A stretch of 64,000 nt of DNA from Bacteroidota bacterium. GTDB lineage: Bacteria; Bacteroidota; Bacteroidia; Bacteroidales; F082. This document shows, piece after piece, positions 34,280-44,251 of the stretch; position 1 is the first letter of the stretch, and every line of letters begins with the position of its first letter. The notes beneath the pieces are model-generated. The model was not told where the DNA came from, ran no database searches, and was given only the letters and a program-made list of their open reading frames with translations. The stretch spans positions 62,001 through 126,000 of the forward strand of contig JAERTD010000011.1 in assembly GCA_016845175.1 (NCBI GenBank), written 5' to 3'. The position numbers and the translations under genes were made by a program.

Positions 34280-37200
34280 ATGAACCCAAGCAAGCACTCA
34301 GAGCCATTTATCAGGCAACTGTCACTCATTTTTCTTAGCCTCCTGATGGTTTCCATAGTTTCTTTAAGGCCATGCCAGGCACAAAGGGAAGCCGATATTA
34401 TGTATTTTGGATATCATACAGGTTTGGATTTCAGTACAGGAGAGCCGGTGGTTTTATATAACAGTCAATTAAGCGGTATTAGATCAAATTATGGTAGTAT
34501 ATGTGACACTTTGAGCAATCTGTTGTTTTACAATAACTTCAGATTAATTATTAATTCCCAGCAATCGATAATGGAAAATGGCGATGATTTTGAAGTTAAT
34601 GGGACTGGAAATCAAAGTAACCTTATTGTTCCCTGGCCGGAATCCGATTCCTTATATTTTGTATTTAAAATAGAGCATCATAATGGTACACCCTGGGATG
34701 ATCTGGGGCTCTATTACAATATAGTTGATATGAGTCAGAATAATGGCCTGGGTTCGGTCATAGAAAAAGATATTCTTTTACAGGATGGTCTGGAACTTAC
34801 AGATATGTTATTTGCCGTAAAGCACAAGAACAAAAGAGATATATGGATCATATGCCGTAATACCTTTCATGACAATTATGTTGTTTTTCTCGTAACACCT
34901 GAAGGCATAAACGAGACTTCAGTAGTTTCAGAAGCCGACAATGTACTACCTAGTGTTTCACAGACTGCCTATATAAAGGTTTCCTATGATAAGAAGTATC
35001 TGTTCACCTCCTTTGGGCATGCATGGGAGCGATGGGTTGAAGTATGTAAATTCAATTCAGAGAGCGGTGAGGTTGAATTTTTGTACAAACTTGATATCGG
35101 AATGGAGCCCGTTGGAATGGAGTTTTCCCCTGATTCTAAATATGCCTATATATCCTATGATTTGGGGCCTGACTCTATGCGTATTTTTCAATTTGATATG
35201 CAATATATTGAGGACCGGCCTACATTTATCAATACAAGAATCGATATTGGAGGGAATATTGGAAGAGGTCTTCAACTGGCCACCGATGGGAAAATATACT
35301 GTTTCACAAGACAAAGTACGGACTCCGCAAGTAATCATTTTGTAGGTGTTATCCACAAACCCTGGGAATATGGAACAGCTTGTGATTACCAGGCCCGCTC
35401 CATTAACCTGTCCCCCGGTGCAACCAATGATAGCCATCCTAGCATATTGCTAGACTATCTACACAGGTTCGATTTTGATGGTGTATGTGAGGGAGAGCCC
35501 TTTCAGTTTACCTCTTTCTTTAACCCTGAACCTGACTCCATTCAATGGGATTTTAACGATCCAGGCTCAGGATTTAACACCTTTTCAAACGACCTTCACC
35601 CTATACATGACTTTTCGGATGGAGGTGTATATGAAGTGGAAGTGGATGTGTGGTATCCCTCAGGAAGGTTTGAGCATACTTCACGAGAGGTGGTGGTAGC
35701 CTATGGACCGGAACCGGACTTGGGTCCAGACACGACCATTTGCAGCACGACGGACCTTGTGCTGGATGCAGAATGTGGCCCCCACAACTATTTATGGAGT
35801 ACAGGAAATTTTGGTAGCAGCCATATTACTGTAAGCGATACCGGATGGTATTGGGTAAAGGTAACCAGTAGCAGTGGTTGCTACGAGATAGACTCCATCC
35901 ATATCAGTAAATATCCGGCAGCTACGGTTGATAGTTCGAACCTGGTGATCAGCCCAACTACCTGTGGAGGAAATACAGGAGCCATCAGAGGTTTGCTTAT
36001 TCAGGGTATTCCTCCCTATGTTTACGTGTGGACAGATGATTTGGGAAATCCAGTGGCCAGCACCCTGGATATCTACCATTTGCCTGTTGGCAACTTCACC
36101 CTCCATTATACCGATTCCACTGGCTGTACAGTAGCTGTGGGTCCCTATTCTGTTATTGACGTGGGGGATGTTTTGGTGGAATCAGTTAGCTATAGCCATG
36201 AACATTGTGATCAGGGTGATGGCAGCATTTGGGTGACTGCCACTTCAGGTCTGGGAGATATGTTGTATTACTCCATTGACAACGGGGCCAACTATGTGCA
36301 AAACCTGGGACAGTTTAGCGGGCTTTCAGCCGGTGCATATGCTGTGAGAGTGCAGGATTCGAGTCTATGTGAAGATGCTTATATCCACAATCCAATTAGT
36401 ATTGAAAACAGTCCGGGTCCACAAATCGATCAGGTGATTGTAGGACCGGCTACTGTGGGACAATCAGACGGATCCATTCTTATTATCGCGAGCAGTGCTG
36501 ATGATACCTTGAATTACTCAAATGACGGTGGTTTAAATTATCAGATCAATGATGGTTTGTTTACCAATCTTCAAGCTGGTTTTTATAGTTGTGTAGTGTT
36601 GGATGAACATGGATGTGATACCACTTTCATGATTGAAGTAGTGGAAGATATAACCATCAGATTGCAAGCCATCGCCGGGGATGATCAAGTGTGTCCGGGA
36701 TTATCAGCCTATGTTCCATTGACTGTGGATAATTTTAATGATGTGGCTAGCTTTAGTGCTACCCTGTTTTTTGATGAGAATACATTAAGCTGCCAGGGAT
36801 TTACTAATTCCCACGGGGAAATTGATGACTCTCTGGAGGTATTCCTTTTTCCTGCAGAAGGGAAGGTGGAGTTGCAATGGAGCTCTGACCCATTGTCATT
36901 AAGTGGCAATTCCCATCTGATAGATCTGGTTTTTGAAACCAATGGTGCAGGTGGTAGCCTTATCGAATGGGGTGGTTCTCCGGGAAACAGTTGGTTTCTA
37001 AATTCAACCGGACTGTCGATTCCAGTAGACTATTCGGTAGGTGAAGTGAAGTTGTACGAGGATCTTCAGTTTAGCCTTCATCCCAAATACGAGGTATGTG
37101 AAGGAGATTCAGTTACCATGCGGGTGGTCATGTGGTCGAGTAATGGGCCAGAAAACTATTGGTGGACATTGCCCGACGGCAGCAACCAAACAGCCAGTCA

Positions 37201-37819
37201 ATTAACGATTGGATCTGCCCAGAAGGGTGATGAAGGTGAGTATCTATTGCGGATAAGCGATACAGCCAATTGTTTTATGGAAAAACTGACTCAATTAACA
37301 GTTCATGATTTACCTTATCCTGATTTTGCTGTTCAGGATACAATTTATACACAGGACCCAATTCAACTGGATGCTGGTCCAGACTTTGTTTCATACTTGT
37401 GGAATACTGGCGATACCACACGATTTACATGGGCAGACAATGAGGCTTGGTATTTAGCCAGAGTGGAATCTTATGAAGGGTGTGTCGGAGAAGATTCATC
37501 CTTTGTAATATTTTCAACCCCTGCTGAAACTATTCATATGTATTTCCCCAATGCTTTCACTCCCAATGGAGACGGACTGAATGATGAATTCAGGGTAGTG
37601 ACTGATGCACAGTCTTTGGCCGTTTTTTCCTTGTCAATATTCAATAGTTGGGGAGCGGAAATCTTTCATACAGAAGATATTACCAAGGGATGGGATGGGC
37701 GGTATAAAGGAGAGCTCTGTCAGGCTGGTAATTATGTGTTCAAAGTCAGCTATAGCACCTCCTTGCAATCAATTAACCCGCCCCAAATGAAAATAGGAAG
37801 CGTATTACTGATGTATTAG
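34280..37819 (+). CDS. Large T9SS type B (gliding-associated C-terminal domain) surface protein
   Basis: 1179 residues. Signal peptide (about 1-36) is followed by a beta-propeller-like N-terminal half (to ~400; YDKKYLFTSFGHAW, FSPDSKYAYISYD), a PKD-type region (~405-475), SprB-like repeat segments (~500-790) and a cohesin-like domain (~800-915; VPLTVDNFNDVASFSATLFFD). Ig-like/PKD modules follow, and the C-terminal type B sorting domain (FPNAFTPNGDGLNDEF ... GNYVFKVSY) ends it. Type B proteins stay bound to the surface or are released by the T9SS. Its role is probably adhesion or gliding. Last gene of the sigma cluster; terminator at 37851-37896. Confidence 0.87.
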   Translation: MNPSKHSEPFIRQLSLIFLSLLMVSIVSLRPCQAQREADIMYFGYHTGLDFSTGEPVVLYNSQLSGIRSNYGSICDTLSNLLFYNNFRLIINSQQSIMENGDDFEVNGTGNQSNLIVPWPESDSLYFVFKIEHHNGTPWDDLGLYYNIVDMSQNNGLGSVIEKDILLQDGLELTDMLFAVKHKNKRDIWIICRNTFHDNYVVFLVTPEGINETSVVSEADNVLPSVSQTAYIKVSYDKKYLFTSFGHAWERWVEVCKFNSESGEVEFLYKLDIGMEPVGMEFSPDSKYAYISYDLGPDSMRIFQFDMQYIEDRPTFINTRIDIGGNIGRGLQLATDGKIYCFTRQSTDSASNHFVGVIHKPWEYGTACDYQARSINLSPGATNDSHPSILLDYLHRFDFDGVCEGEPFQFTSFFNPEPDSIQWDFNDPGSGFNTFSNDLHPIHDFSDGGVYEVEVDVWYPSGRFEHTSREVVVAYGPEPDLGPDTTICSTTDLVLDAECGPHNYLWSTGNFGSSHITVSDTGWYWVKVTSSSGCYEIDSIHISKYPAATVDSSNLVISPTTCGGNTGAIRGLLIQGIPPYVYVWTDDLGNPVASTLDIYHLPVGNFTLHYTDSTGCTVAVGPYSVIDVGDVLVESVSYSHEHCDQGDGSIWVTATSGLGDMLYYSIDNGANYVQNLGQFSGLSAGAYAVRVQDSSLCEDAYIHNPISIENSPGPQIDQVIVGPATVGQSDGSILIIASSADDTLNYSNDGGLNYQINDGLFTNLQAGFYSCVVLDEHGCDTTFMIEVVEDITIRLQAIAGDDQVCPGLSAYVPLTVDNFNDVASFSATLFFDENTLSCQGFTNSHGEIDDSLEVFLFPAEGKVELQWSSDPLSLSGNSHLIDLVFETNGAGGSLIEWGGSPGNSWFLNSTGLSIPVDYSVGEVKLYEDLQFSLHPKYEVCEGDSVTMRVVMWSSNGPENYWWTLPDGSNQTASQLTIGSAQKGDEGEYLLRISDTANCFMEKLTQLTVHDLPYPDFAVQDTIYTQDPIQLDAGPDFVSYLWNTGDTTRFTWADNEAWYLARVESYEGCVGEDSSFVIFSTPAETIHMYFPNAFTPNGDGLNDEFRVVTDAQSLAVFSLSIFNSWGAEIFHTEDITKGWDGRYKGELCQAGNYVFKVSYSTSLQSINPPQMKIGSVLLMY

Positions 37820-37850
37820 AATGAAGTATCAATCTCAATGATTAGTGTCT

Positions 37851-37896
37851 AGAAGAGGACTATACTAAGAAATTTTCTGGTCTTAGATCTTCTTTT
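37851..37896 (+). terminator. Terminator of the T9SS type B gene
   Basis: Outer stem AGAAGA/TCTTCT (37851-37856/37888-37893) and inner stem CTAAGA/TCTTAG (37865-37870/37881-37886), then TTTT. The rest of the gap to 38307 shows no gene I can support. Confidence 0.6.
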
Positions 37897-38307
37897 ATTG
37901 TGATGACAAGAAAAAAGTCTAACTCATAACTAGTGTGTATAGGTATTATTACTTATATAATTGCCTTATCATGTTCAATAGGTAATTATATACCCCATTA
38001 TCGGCTTGCTAAGCGTACTTCTACCAAATATCATGATAGAAAAATAAATCGAGGTGTAATCTTGTTTGTTCAAGATATAGCAGGTTGCTTCAAATATAGT
38101 AAATTATATTGTGTGAATATACTCTTGTTCAACTCCTTTGGGATAACAAAATAATCCTAAACAACAAATACTAGTATCGTCGCGATCAGGTAAACCATGA
38201 TATAGCTACTGGTTTAATCTTCAGATGTCCAGAATACTCGAAAGAATGTGAAAGATAGGGCTGGAATACAGTAATATTCACCCCTCAATTGATACCCTGA
38301 AATATAA

Positions 38308-38337
38308 AGGCCTGATTATCATATGATAATCAGGCCT
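38308..38337 (-). terminator. Perfect 30-bp palindrome, tRNA-Arg terminator
   Basis: The 30 bases centred on CAT/ATG equal their own complement (AGGCCTGATTATCAT and its mirror). It lies 5 bases past the tRNA-Arg 3' end, with TTTATATTT beyond it on the minus strand. It is able to stop transcription from either side. Confidence 0.75.
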
Positions 38338-38341
38338 AAAG

Positions 38342-38415
38342 TGATCCCGCCAGGACTCGAACCTGGGACCCGCAGCTTAGAAGGCTGCTGCTCTATCCAG
38401 CTGAGCTACGAGACC
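38342..38415 (-). tRNA. tRNA-Arg(TCT)
   Basis: Acceptor GGTCTCG/CGGGATC (with G-U pairs), D arm AGCTCAGCTGGATAGAGC, anticodon stem GCAGC/GCTGC around loop CTTCTAA (anticodon TCT), T arm CCAGG-TTCGAGT-CCTGG, and discriminator A. CCA is not encoded. 74 bases. Confidence 0.96.
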
Positions 38416-38431
38416 AGCTTTAAATGGGCTG

Positions 38432-38463
38432 CAAAATTAGTAAAGATTGTACGTAATGCAAAA
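38432..38463 (-). promoter_or_regulatory. Promoter of tRNA-Arg
   Basis: On the minus strand TTTTG (38463-38459) fits the -33 element and TAATTTTG (38439-38432) matches TAnnTTTG, 19 bases apart. The start is predicted about 10 bases before the tRNA. Confidence 0.6.
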
Positions 38464-38497
38464 TAAAAGTTGATTTGTTCTGAAATCCGTGAATCTA

Positions 38498-41422
38498 CTA
38501 TTTCAAAGCATCAAATAAGATCTCCACCGGATGCAGAGCTGTACGTTGGGTACCATCCTTTATCTGATGCCTGCAGGAGGTACCAGGAGCCGCAATCAGC
38601 GATTGTTCAGAAACCTCACGAACCGCAGGGAATAAAACCAATTCACCAATTTTCATGGATAAATCATAATGCTCCTTTTCAAAACCAAAACTTCCGGCCA
38701 TCCCGCAACAACCGGAAGGGATCTCTTCGGCCTGGTAATTTTTGGGGAAATTTAATATGGTCAGACTGGGATGGGTACTTGCCAATGATTTTTGATGGCA
38801 ATGGCCATGCAATTTGATATGCTGAGCTTCGGTTGTAAACATTTCTTTCTCGATATGACCTTTGTCTATTTCTTGCTCAAGGAATTCATCAATCAAGAAA
38901 CAATTTCTGGCCAATTCCTTGGCTGATTCGCGGTATTCAGCTCTTACCAGCTCGGGGTATTCATCCCTGAAACCTAATAGGGCAGAGGGTTCGATACCAA
39001 TGAGTGGCGTTTCCTCAGTGATGATAGGATGCAACAAACTGACATTTTTCTCTGCAAGCCTCCTGGCTTTCTTTAGCATACCTTTGGATAAAAAGGTTCG
39101 GGCACTTTCCATGTGTTTGGGAATCAAAACTTCATACCCCAACTTTTTAAGCAATAATATGGCCTTCATCCCAATCTCAGTATCATTGAAACGGGTGAAC
39201 TCATCATTAAACAAATACACACGCTTCTTTACCTCAGGCGATGCAGCTTGATTTTTGTCATGCCATTTCTTAAGGTTCTTCCCACTGAGCAATGGAAATT
39301 TCCTTTGGTGAGCAAATCCAAAGCCTTTGGCCAGAAAACCAGAAGTTAATGCATTGCTGTTAAACCAATTATACAGGGCCGGAAGCAGGCTGCCCATTCG
39401 GTTTAAACTGCTGATGTTAGCGATGACCCTGGTGCGCAAGGGTATACCATTGGATTGATAGTATTGTTGCAGAAATTCTGCCTTCAGTTTGGCCACATCT
39501 ACGCTGGAAGGACATTCAGATTTGCAGGCCTTGCACGACAAACACAGATCCATAACCTCGTAAATCTCCTGGTGATCAAATGGATTGCTTTTATGGCTGT
39601 GTGTGAGGAATTCCCTTAGGACATTGGCTCTGGCTCTGGTGGTTTGTCTTTCATCTCGACTTCCCATATAAGAAGGGCACATGGTACCACCAATGAGTTC
39701 TGTCTTCCTACAGGCTGCGGCGCCATTGCACTTTTCCACAGCTCGCAACAAACCCTCTTCTTTGCTATAATCGAAATAGGTGTCAAAACTCCGTGTCTGC
39801 TGACCAGCCTCATACCTGAGAAACTGATTCATTTTGGGAGTATCAGTGATCTTGCCGGGGTTAAAGATGCCTTGAGGGTCCCAGGTCCTTTTTACATCCC
39901 TGAGCAGCTCATAAATTCTTTCACCATACATCAGCGGAATAAATTCACCTCTAAGGCGTCCATCACCATGTTCTCCGCTGAGAGATCCATTGTATTTCTT
40001 AACCAGTAATGCTGAATCCTGAGCGATTTTATGAAATAGCTCGATGTCTCCGGTATCCTTTAAGTTTAAGACGGGTCGCAGGTGCAATTCACCTGTGGCA
40101 ATATGAGCATGATAGGTACAGGATTTCCCATGTTTTTCCATCATACTGGCAAATTCGGCAATATACTCAGGCAAATCTCTTGGGTGAACTGCTGTATCTT
40201 CAGTAACAGCCACAGGCTTCGCATCTCCGGCCATATTACTTAATACTCCCAAACCGGCTTTCCTCAGCTTCCATACTTTCTGGATGTCGTTTCCACGAAC
40301 CACCGGATAATGGTAGCCATAATTGGCTGCTTTTAGGGATTCTGTCAGTTGGTCGATGCGGGATTTCAAAGCCACCTCTGAATGCTCAGCAAATTCTATG
40401 ATCAGAATGGCTCCTGGATTGCCCTTTATAAAGAATCGGTTTTGGTTTTGTTTTATATTATCCTTGGTTAATTCCAAAATGGAATCATCCATTAACTCAA
40501 TGGCAACTGCCTGGCATTCAATAGCAAGAAGGTTGGCGAGCGTGGCTTCTGCAACAGATTCCAGATGCACACAAACCAAAGCTTTATGTGGAGGCGGCAA
40601 GGGCTCCAGGTTGAGTTTTATGGCGGTGGTAAAGGCTAGAGTCCCTTCGGACCCAGCCAATAATTTGCAGAAGTTAAAAGCTTCCGATGTATTAGAAAAA
40701 GCTTCACTGTCCAATAAGAGATCAAGCGCATAACCGGTATTCCTTCGTTTAATATCCTTGTCAGGATAGGCTTCCAATATCTCCTGTTGAGTGGTTTTAT
40801 TTCCCAGGCGATCCAGTATCTGCTCATAAAGTTTCGCTTCCAGAGTTTGTTCCAGTAGCTTTTCTTCCATCTCCTGTTTGCTCAGGGATCTAAAATGCGC
40901 CTCTGAGGTGTCACTTAACAGGGCCTTTACCTCCAGGGTATGCTCTCTTGTACTACCATAAACAATGGAGTGAGCACCACAGGCATTGTTTCCCAACATA
41001 CCACCCAACGTACATCGGTTGGAGGTGGAAGTTTCCGGACCAAAAAACAAGCCTTCAGCCTCCAGGTATTGGTTGAGCTCATCCAATACTACACCTGGCT
41101 CCACCCATACCCATCGCTCTTCCTTATTAAACTCAAGAATACTGGTCATATACCTTGAAACATCTACTATGATGCCATTTCCAACCACCTGACCTGCCAG
41201 TGAGGTTCCCGCAGCTCGTGGAATCAGTGGGCAATTATTTGCTGTTGCAAAATCTATGAGTTGAACGATATCTTCTTTGGTTCGGGGAAATGAAACTGCC
41301 CTAGGTAATTCTCTGTAAGCCGATGCATCGGTAGCATACATGAGCCGAATGGATTGATCAAACTGCAGATCACCACTGAGCTTGCTATTCAATTCCTGTA
41401 ATGCTGTATCTTTGACTTCCAT
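38498..41422 (-). CDS. FAD-linked and Fe-S dehydrogenase (D-lactate / D-2-hydroxyacid type)
   Basis: 974 residues, a fusion of two parts. Residues 1-~520 are a VAO-fold flavoprotein (PRAAGTSLAGQVVG and GGMLGNNACGAHSIVYG bind FAD; GEHGDGRLR near 490 is the catalytic block). About 600-960 carries the ferredoxin-like CLSCKACKSECP cluster and a C-terminal CCG-type domain (GCCGMAGSFGFEKEH). Such fusions oxidise D-lactate or D-2-hydroxyglutarate and pass electrons to quinone at the inner membrane. Substrate cannot be told; a DUF1338 enzyme that may make D-2-hydroxyglutarate is at 23929-24738. Last gene of a minus-strand run, 80 bases after lplA. Confidence 0.85.
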   Translation of the reverse strand: MEVKDTALQELNSKLSGDLQFDQSIRLMYATDASAYRELPRAVSFPRTKEDIVQLIDFATANNCPLIPRAAGTSLAGQVVGNGIIVDVSRYMTSILEFNKEERWVWVEPGVVLDELNQYLEAEGLFFGPETSTSNRCTLGGMLGNNACGAHSIVYGSTREHTLEVKALLSDTSEAHFRSLSKQEMEEKLLEQTLEAKLYEQILDRLGNKTTQQEILEAYPDKDIKRRNTGYALDLLLDSEAFSNTSEAFNFCKLLAGSEGTLAFTTAIKLNLEPLPPPHKALVCVHLESVAEATLANLLAIECQAVAIELMDDSILELTKDNIKQNQNRFFIKGNPGAILIIEFAEHSEVALKSRIDQLTESLKAANYGYHYPVVRGNDIQKVWKLRKAGLGVLSNMAGDAKPVAVTEDTAVHPRDLPEYIAEFASMMEKHGKSCTYHAHIATGELHLRPVLNLKDTGDIELFHKIAQDSALLVKKYNGSLSGEHGDGRLRGEFIPLMYGERIYELLRDVKRTWDPQGIFNPGKITDTPKMNQFLRYEAGQQTRSFDTYFDYSKEEGLLRAVEKCNGAAACRKTELIGGTMCPSYMGSRDERQTTRARANVLREFLTHSHKSNPFDHQEIYEVMDLCLSCKACKSECPSSVDVAKLKAEFLQQYYQSNGIPLRTRVIANISSLNRMGSLLPALYNWFNSNALTSGFLAKGFGFAHQRKFPLLSGKNLKKWHDKNQAASPEVKKRVYLFNDEFTRFNDTEIGMKAILLLKKLGYEVLIPKHMESARTFLSKGMLKKARRLAEKNVSLLHPIITEETPLIGIEPSALLGFRDEYPELVRAEYRESAKELARNCFLIDEFLEQEIDKGHIEKEMFTTEAQHIKLHGHCHQKSLASTHPSLTILNFPKNYQAEEIPSGCCGMAGSFGFEKEHYDLSMKIGELVLFPAVREVSEQSLIAAPGTSCRHQIKDGTQRTALHPVEILFDALK

Positions 41423-41502
41423 TAATTCCTTTTAATTCTGCAAATATCAATCATTATCCTTTCAATGACTTATTCTTCATGTGGCTAAGGAAGGATATGT
41501 CA

Positions 41503-42453
41503 TTACCATAGCAAACGCATGACTTTTCTTTGGGTATCATCATCAAGGCCTGAGTTGGAAAGGCTGTCATTCAAGGGCCCCTTAGCATGAGGCACACCTA
41601 TCACAAGTTTTTCTATGGTAGCTTTCAGTGGTCCCTGAACATCCAAACTAACCTCTTGTATTATGCCATTCTTAACTACCATACTCACGCTCATGTCATC
41701 CTCACTTTTCCGGTAAGTATAAGTGGGGGAGTAGCCATAATTCCAGTCCCAACTCCGGTATTTTTCATCCACTGCGTTTTTAATACTTTGTTTTTCTTCA
41801 GCTGTTAATTGCCTGGAGTCGGAAATATTAAAATAGTCCAGTAAAAAGCTTGTCAATTGTTTCTGAAATTCATTAAACGTTATCTGCGGCTTAAAATACT
41901 CTTTAAGATTACCCACCCTTGCACGTACTGACTGAACGGCCTTGTCCCGAATCTCAGCCACAGAAGGCTGAATGCATCTTTCCAGTGTGTCCAATTGGCA
42001 ATCGAATAGTAAGGTGCCATGGTGCATTACACGGTTCTTATATACATGTGCAGCATTTCCTGAGAATTTCTTTTGACCAATCACCAGGTTATTCTTTCCT
42101 TCAAAGTCTGCCTGAATATGATGTGTGGCCAAAAACTTAATAATGGGGCTGCTGAATTTCTTAAAATCGATTAAGCGCTCCCTGTTCTTCTCATGGGTTA
42201 TCAGGGTATAATTTATATTACCCGGTCCGTGAAAAACTGTTCCACCACCAGAAATCCTTCTGATAACAGGGATTGACTGTTCATGCACATAATCAAGGTT
42301 GACTTCAGCCAGGGTGTTTTGATGCTTACCAATAATCACCGAGGCATCACTTTGCCAAAGCATCATCACATCTTCCTCATAATGACGCATCACATATTCC
42401 TCTGCAGCAATATTAAAATAAGGATCTTTATGTGGTCTGATAAGGTGGATCAT
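41503..42453 (-). CDS. lplA: Lipoate-protein ligase
   Basis: 316 residues. RRISGGGTVFHGPGNINYTLI is the lipoate-binding block and QKKFSGNAAHVYKNR supplies the catalytic lysine (K in KFSG). The C-terminal ~80 residues are the accessory domain. It joins free lipoate to lipoyl domains of 2-oxoacid dehydrogenases and the glycine cleavage H protein, using ATP. Cytoplasmic. It starts 6 bases after the transketolase C-terminal gene stop, so it is co-transcribed with it, a link to thiamine/lipoyl carbon metabolism. Confidence 0.9.
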   Translation of the reverse strand: MIHLIRPHKDPYFNIAAEEYVMRHYEEDVMMLWQSDASVIIGKHQNTLAEVNLDYVHEQSIPVIRRISGGGTVFHGPGNINYTLITHEKNRERLIDFKKFSSPIIKFLATHHIQADFEGKNNLVIGQKKFSGNAAHVYKNRVMHHGTLLFDCQLDTLERCIQPSVAEIRDKAVQSVRARVGNLKEYFKPQITFNEFQKQLTSFLLDYFNISDSRQLTAEEKQSIKNAVDEKYRSWDWNYGYSPTYTYRKSEDDMSVSMVVKNGIIQEVSLDVQGPLKATIEKLVIGVPHAKGPLNDSLSNSGLDDDTQRKVMRLLW

Positions 42454-42459
42454 GATTTC

Positions 42460-43422
42460 TTATTTCACTCCAAGCAATTCCAATGAACCTTCAACAACTC
42501 CTCTCGCATTTAAGCTGTATTTCTCCAGCAGTTCAGAGGCCTGTCCTGATTCTCCAAACCTGTCTTTAAAACCCAGTATTTTCATGGGAACCGGATGCTT
42601 TTGTGAAACCACCTCTGCGACAGCTCCACCCAGACCACCCATAATTTGATGTTCCTCAATTGTGACTATGTATCCTGTTTCTTTGGCAGCCTTGATCAGG
42701 ATTTCTTCATCCAGTGGTTTGATGGTGTGCATATTGATGACACGGGCTTCAATTTTATGCTGTTTTAACTGCTGCGCTGCCTGTATGGCTTCCCATACCA
42801 TATGGCCGGTGGCTACAATGGTCAGGTCATTACCTTCTCTCATGAGGTCTGCCTTACCAATAATGGGTTGAGCATCCTCGGATGTAAAATTAGGGACCGC
42901 TTCTCTTCCGAACCTGATGTAGATAGGGCCATCCCATTCGTTGATGGCTTTTTCGGTTAATATTCTAGCTTCGTTGGCATCTGCAGGTGACAACACCGTC
43001 ATATTTGGTAAGACCCGCATCATGGCAATATCTTCCAAAGCCTGGTGGGTAGCTCCATCGGGACCAACAGAAATGCCTGCATGAGCACCTCCTATAATCA
43101 CATGTAGATTGTTATAACAAACAGAAATTCTGATAAAATCGGTGGTGCGCATGGCGGCAAACACTCCATAGGTAGACAATACGGGAACTTTCCCTGAAAG
43201 GGCCAGTCCGGCAGCTACACCCATGGCATTTTGCTCGGCGATACCTAGAGACCTGAAACGATTGGGATAGGCCTCAGCAAACAAATCCATTTTAACTGAA
43301 GTGGTGATGTCAAGGCCAAGTCCTACCACCTTGGAGTTTTTGTGAGCAGCTTCCAACACACCTTCACCAAAGCCAAAGCGGCTAGGCTTGTCTCCTGTAT
43401 TTTCCCAGTGATCTAATGGCAT
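42460..43422 (-). CDS. Transketolase C-terminal subunit
   Basis: 320 residues with the pyrimidine-binding and C-terminal domains of transketolase. The motif SLGIAEQNAMGVAAGLALSGKVP holds the catalytic glutamate that activates thiamine diphosphate. IRFGREAVPNFT and GLGGAVAEVVSQK mark the C-terminal domain. Split transketolases work as a dimer with the N-terminal subunit, encoded just upstream with a 10-base overlap. It shifts two-carbon units between sugar phosphates in the pentose phosphate pathway. Confidence 0.9.
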   Translation of the reverse strand: MPLDHWENTGDKPSRFGFGEGVLEAAHKNSKVVGLGLDITTSVKMDLFAEAYPNRFRSLGIAEQNAMGVAAGLALSGKVPVLSTYGVFAAMRTTDFIRISVCYNNLHVIIGGAHAGISVGPDGATHQALEDIAMMRVLPNMTVLSPADANEARILTEKAINEWDGPIYIRFGREAVPNFTSEDAQPIIGKADLMREGNDLTIVATGHMVWEAIQAAQQLKQHKIEARVINMHTIKPLDEEILIKAAKETGYIVTIEEHQIMGGLGGAVAEVVSQKHPVPMKILGFKDRFGESGQASELLEKYSLNARGVVEGSLELLGVK

Positions 43423-44231
43423 GATTCCAGTTCTTTTAGAAATACTTCCAATTGTTGTCTGTCAGGAACACCAGCATGCCATTTATAATCATTTTCAATG
43501 GACTTAATACCTTTCCCCATCAGTGTTTTTGCCAGGATAAGTTTGGGATTTTCATTCTTTGTTTCAACTTCTAAAGCCTTAATAATGGCCTGGATATTAT
43601 GTCCATCCACTACCTTAACTTCCCAGCCAAAACTTTCCCATTTGTGCTTCAAAGGCTCCAGCTTCATCACATCTTCGGTGCTGCCATCAATTTGGAGGTT
43701 GTTACGATCTACTATGGCACATAAATGTTTCATTTTATAATGTGATGCGGCCATGGCGGCTTCCCAAACCGATCCTTCCTGTAATTCACCATCGCCCAGC
43801 ACACAGAATATCCTGGAGGTTTTTTTGTCCATTTGATGGGCCATGGCCATGCCAACAGCCACACATAGTCCCTGACCTAGTGATCCAGCAGACAACTCAA
43901 GTCCGGGTAGTCCATGATCACGGCCCGGGTGCCCCTGCAACCGACTACCTAATTTTCTTAAACTTAACAATTCGCTTTTGGGAAAATATCCCGCCTCTGC
44001 AAGACTTGCATATAATACGGGGGCCACATGTCCTATGGACAAGACGAGTTTATCCCTATCTTCCCATGAGGGGTTATCAGGTTTGTGATCCATCACTTGA
44101 AAATACAGGGCAGTGAACACATCAGCCAGGCCAAGAGAACCTCCCAAATGTCCGCTAGCTGCCGCTTCAAGGCTCTTCAATACGCTTTTCCTTATTTCTA
44201 AAGCCGTATATTTTAATTGGTCTGGATTCAT
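43413..44231 (-). CDS. Transketolase N-terminal subunit
   Basis: 272 residues, the thiamine-diphosphate phosphate-binding domain. GHLGGSLGLADV, GSRLQGHPGRD, GSLGQGLCVAVG and the GDGELQEGSVWEA...RNNLQ ThDP motif are all present. Its partner is the next gene, overlapping by 10 bases, so the two are made together. The reading frame begins at MNPDQLKYTALEIRKS. Confident as half of a two-subunit transketolase. Confidence 0.92.
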   Translation of the reverse strand: MNPDQLKYTALEIRKSVLKSLEAAASGHLGGSLGLADVFTALYFQVMDHKPDNPSWEDRDKLVLSIGHVAPVLYASLAEAGYFPKSELLSLRKLGSRLQGHPGRDHGLPGLELSAGSLGQGLCVAVGMAMAHQMDKKTSRIFCVLGDGELQEGSVWEAAMAASHYKMKHLCAIVDRNNLQIDGSTEDVMKLEPLKHKWESFGWEVKVVDGHNIQAIIKALEVETKNENPKLILAKTLMGKGIKSIENDYKWHAGVPDRQQLEVFLKELESCH

Positions 44232-44251
44232 ATATTATCCAATAAAAGCTT

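Noticed and set aside
37933-38154. 73-codon plus-strand frame before tRNA-Arg
   Set aside because: No family, and it lies beyond the terminator of the preceding gene in AT-rich sequence.
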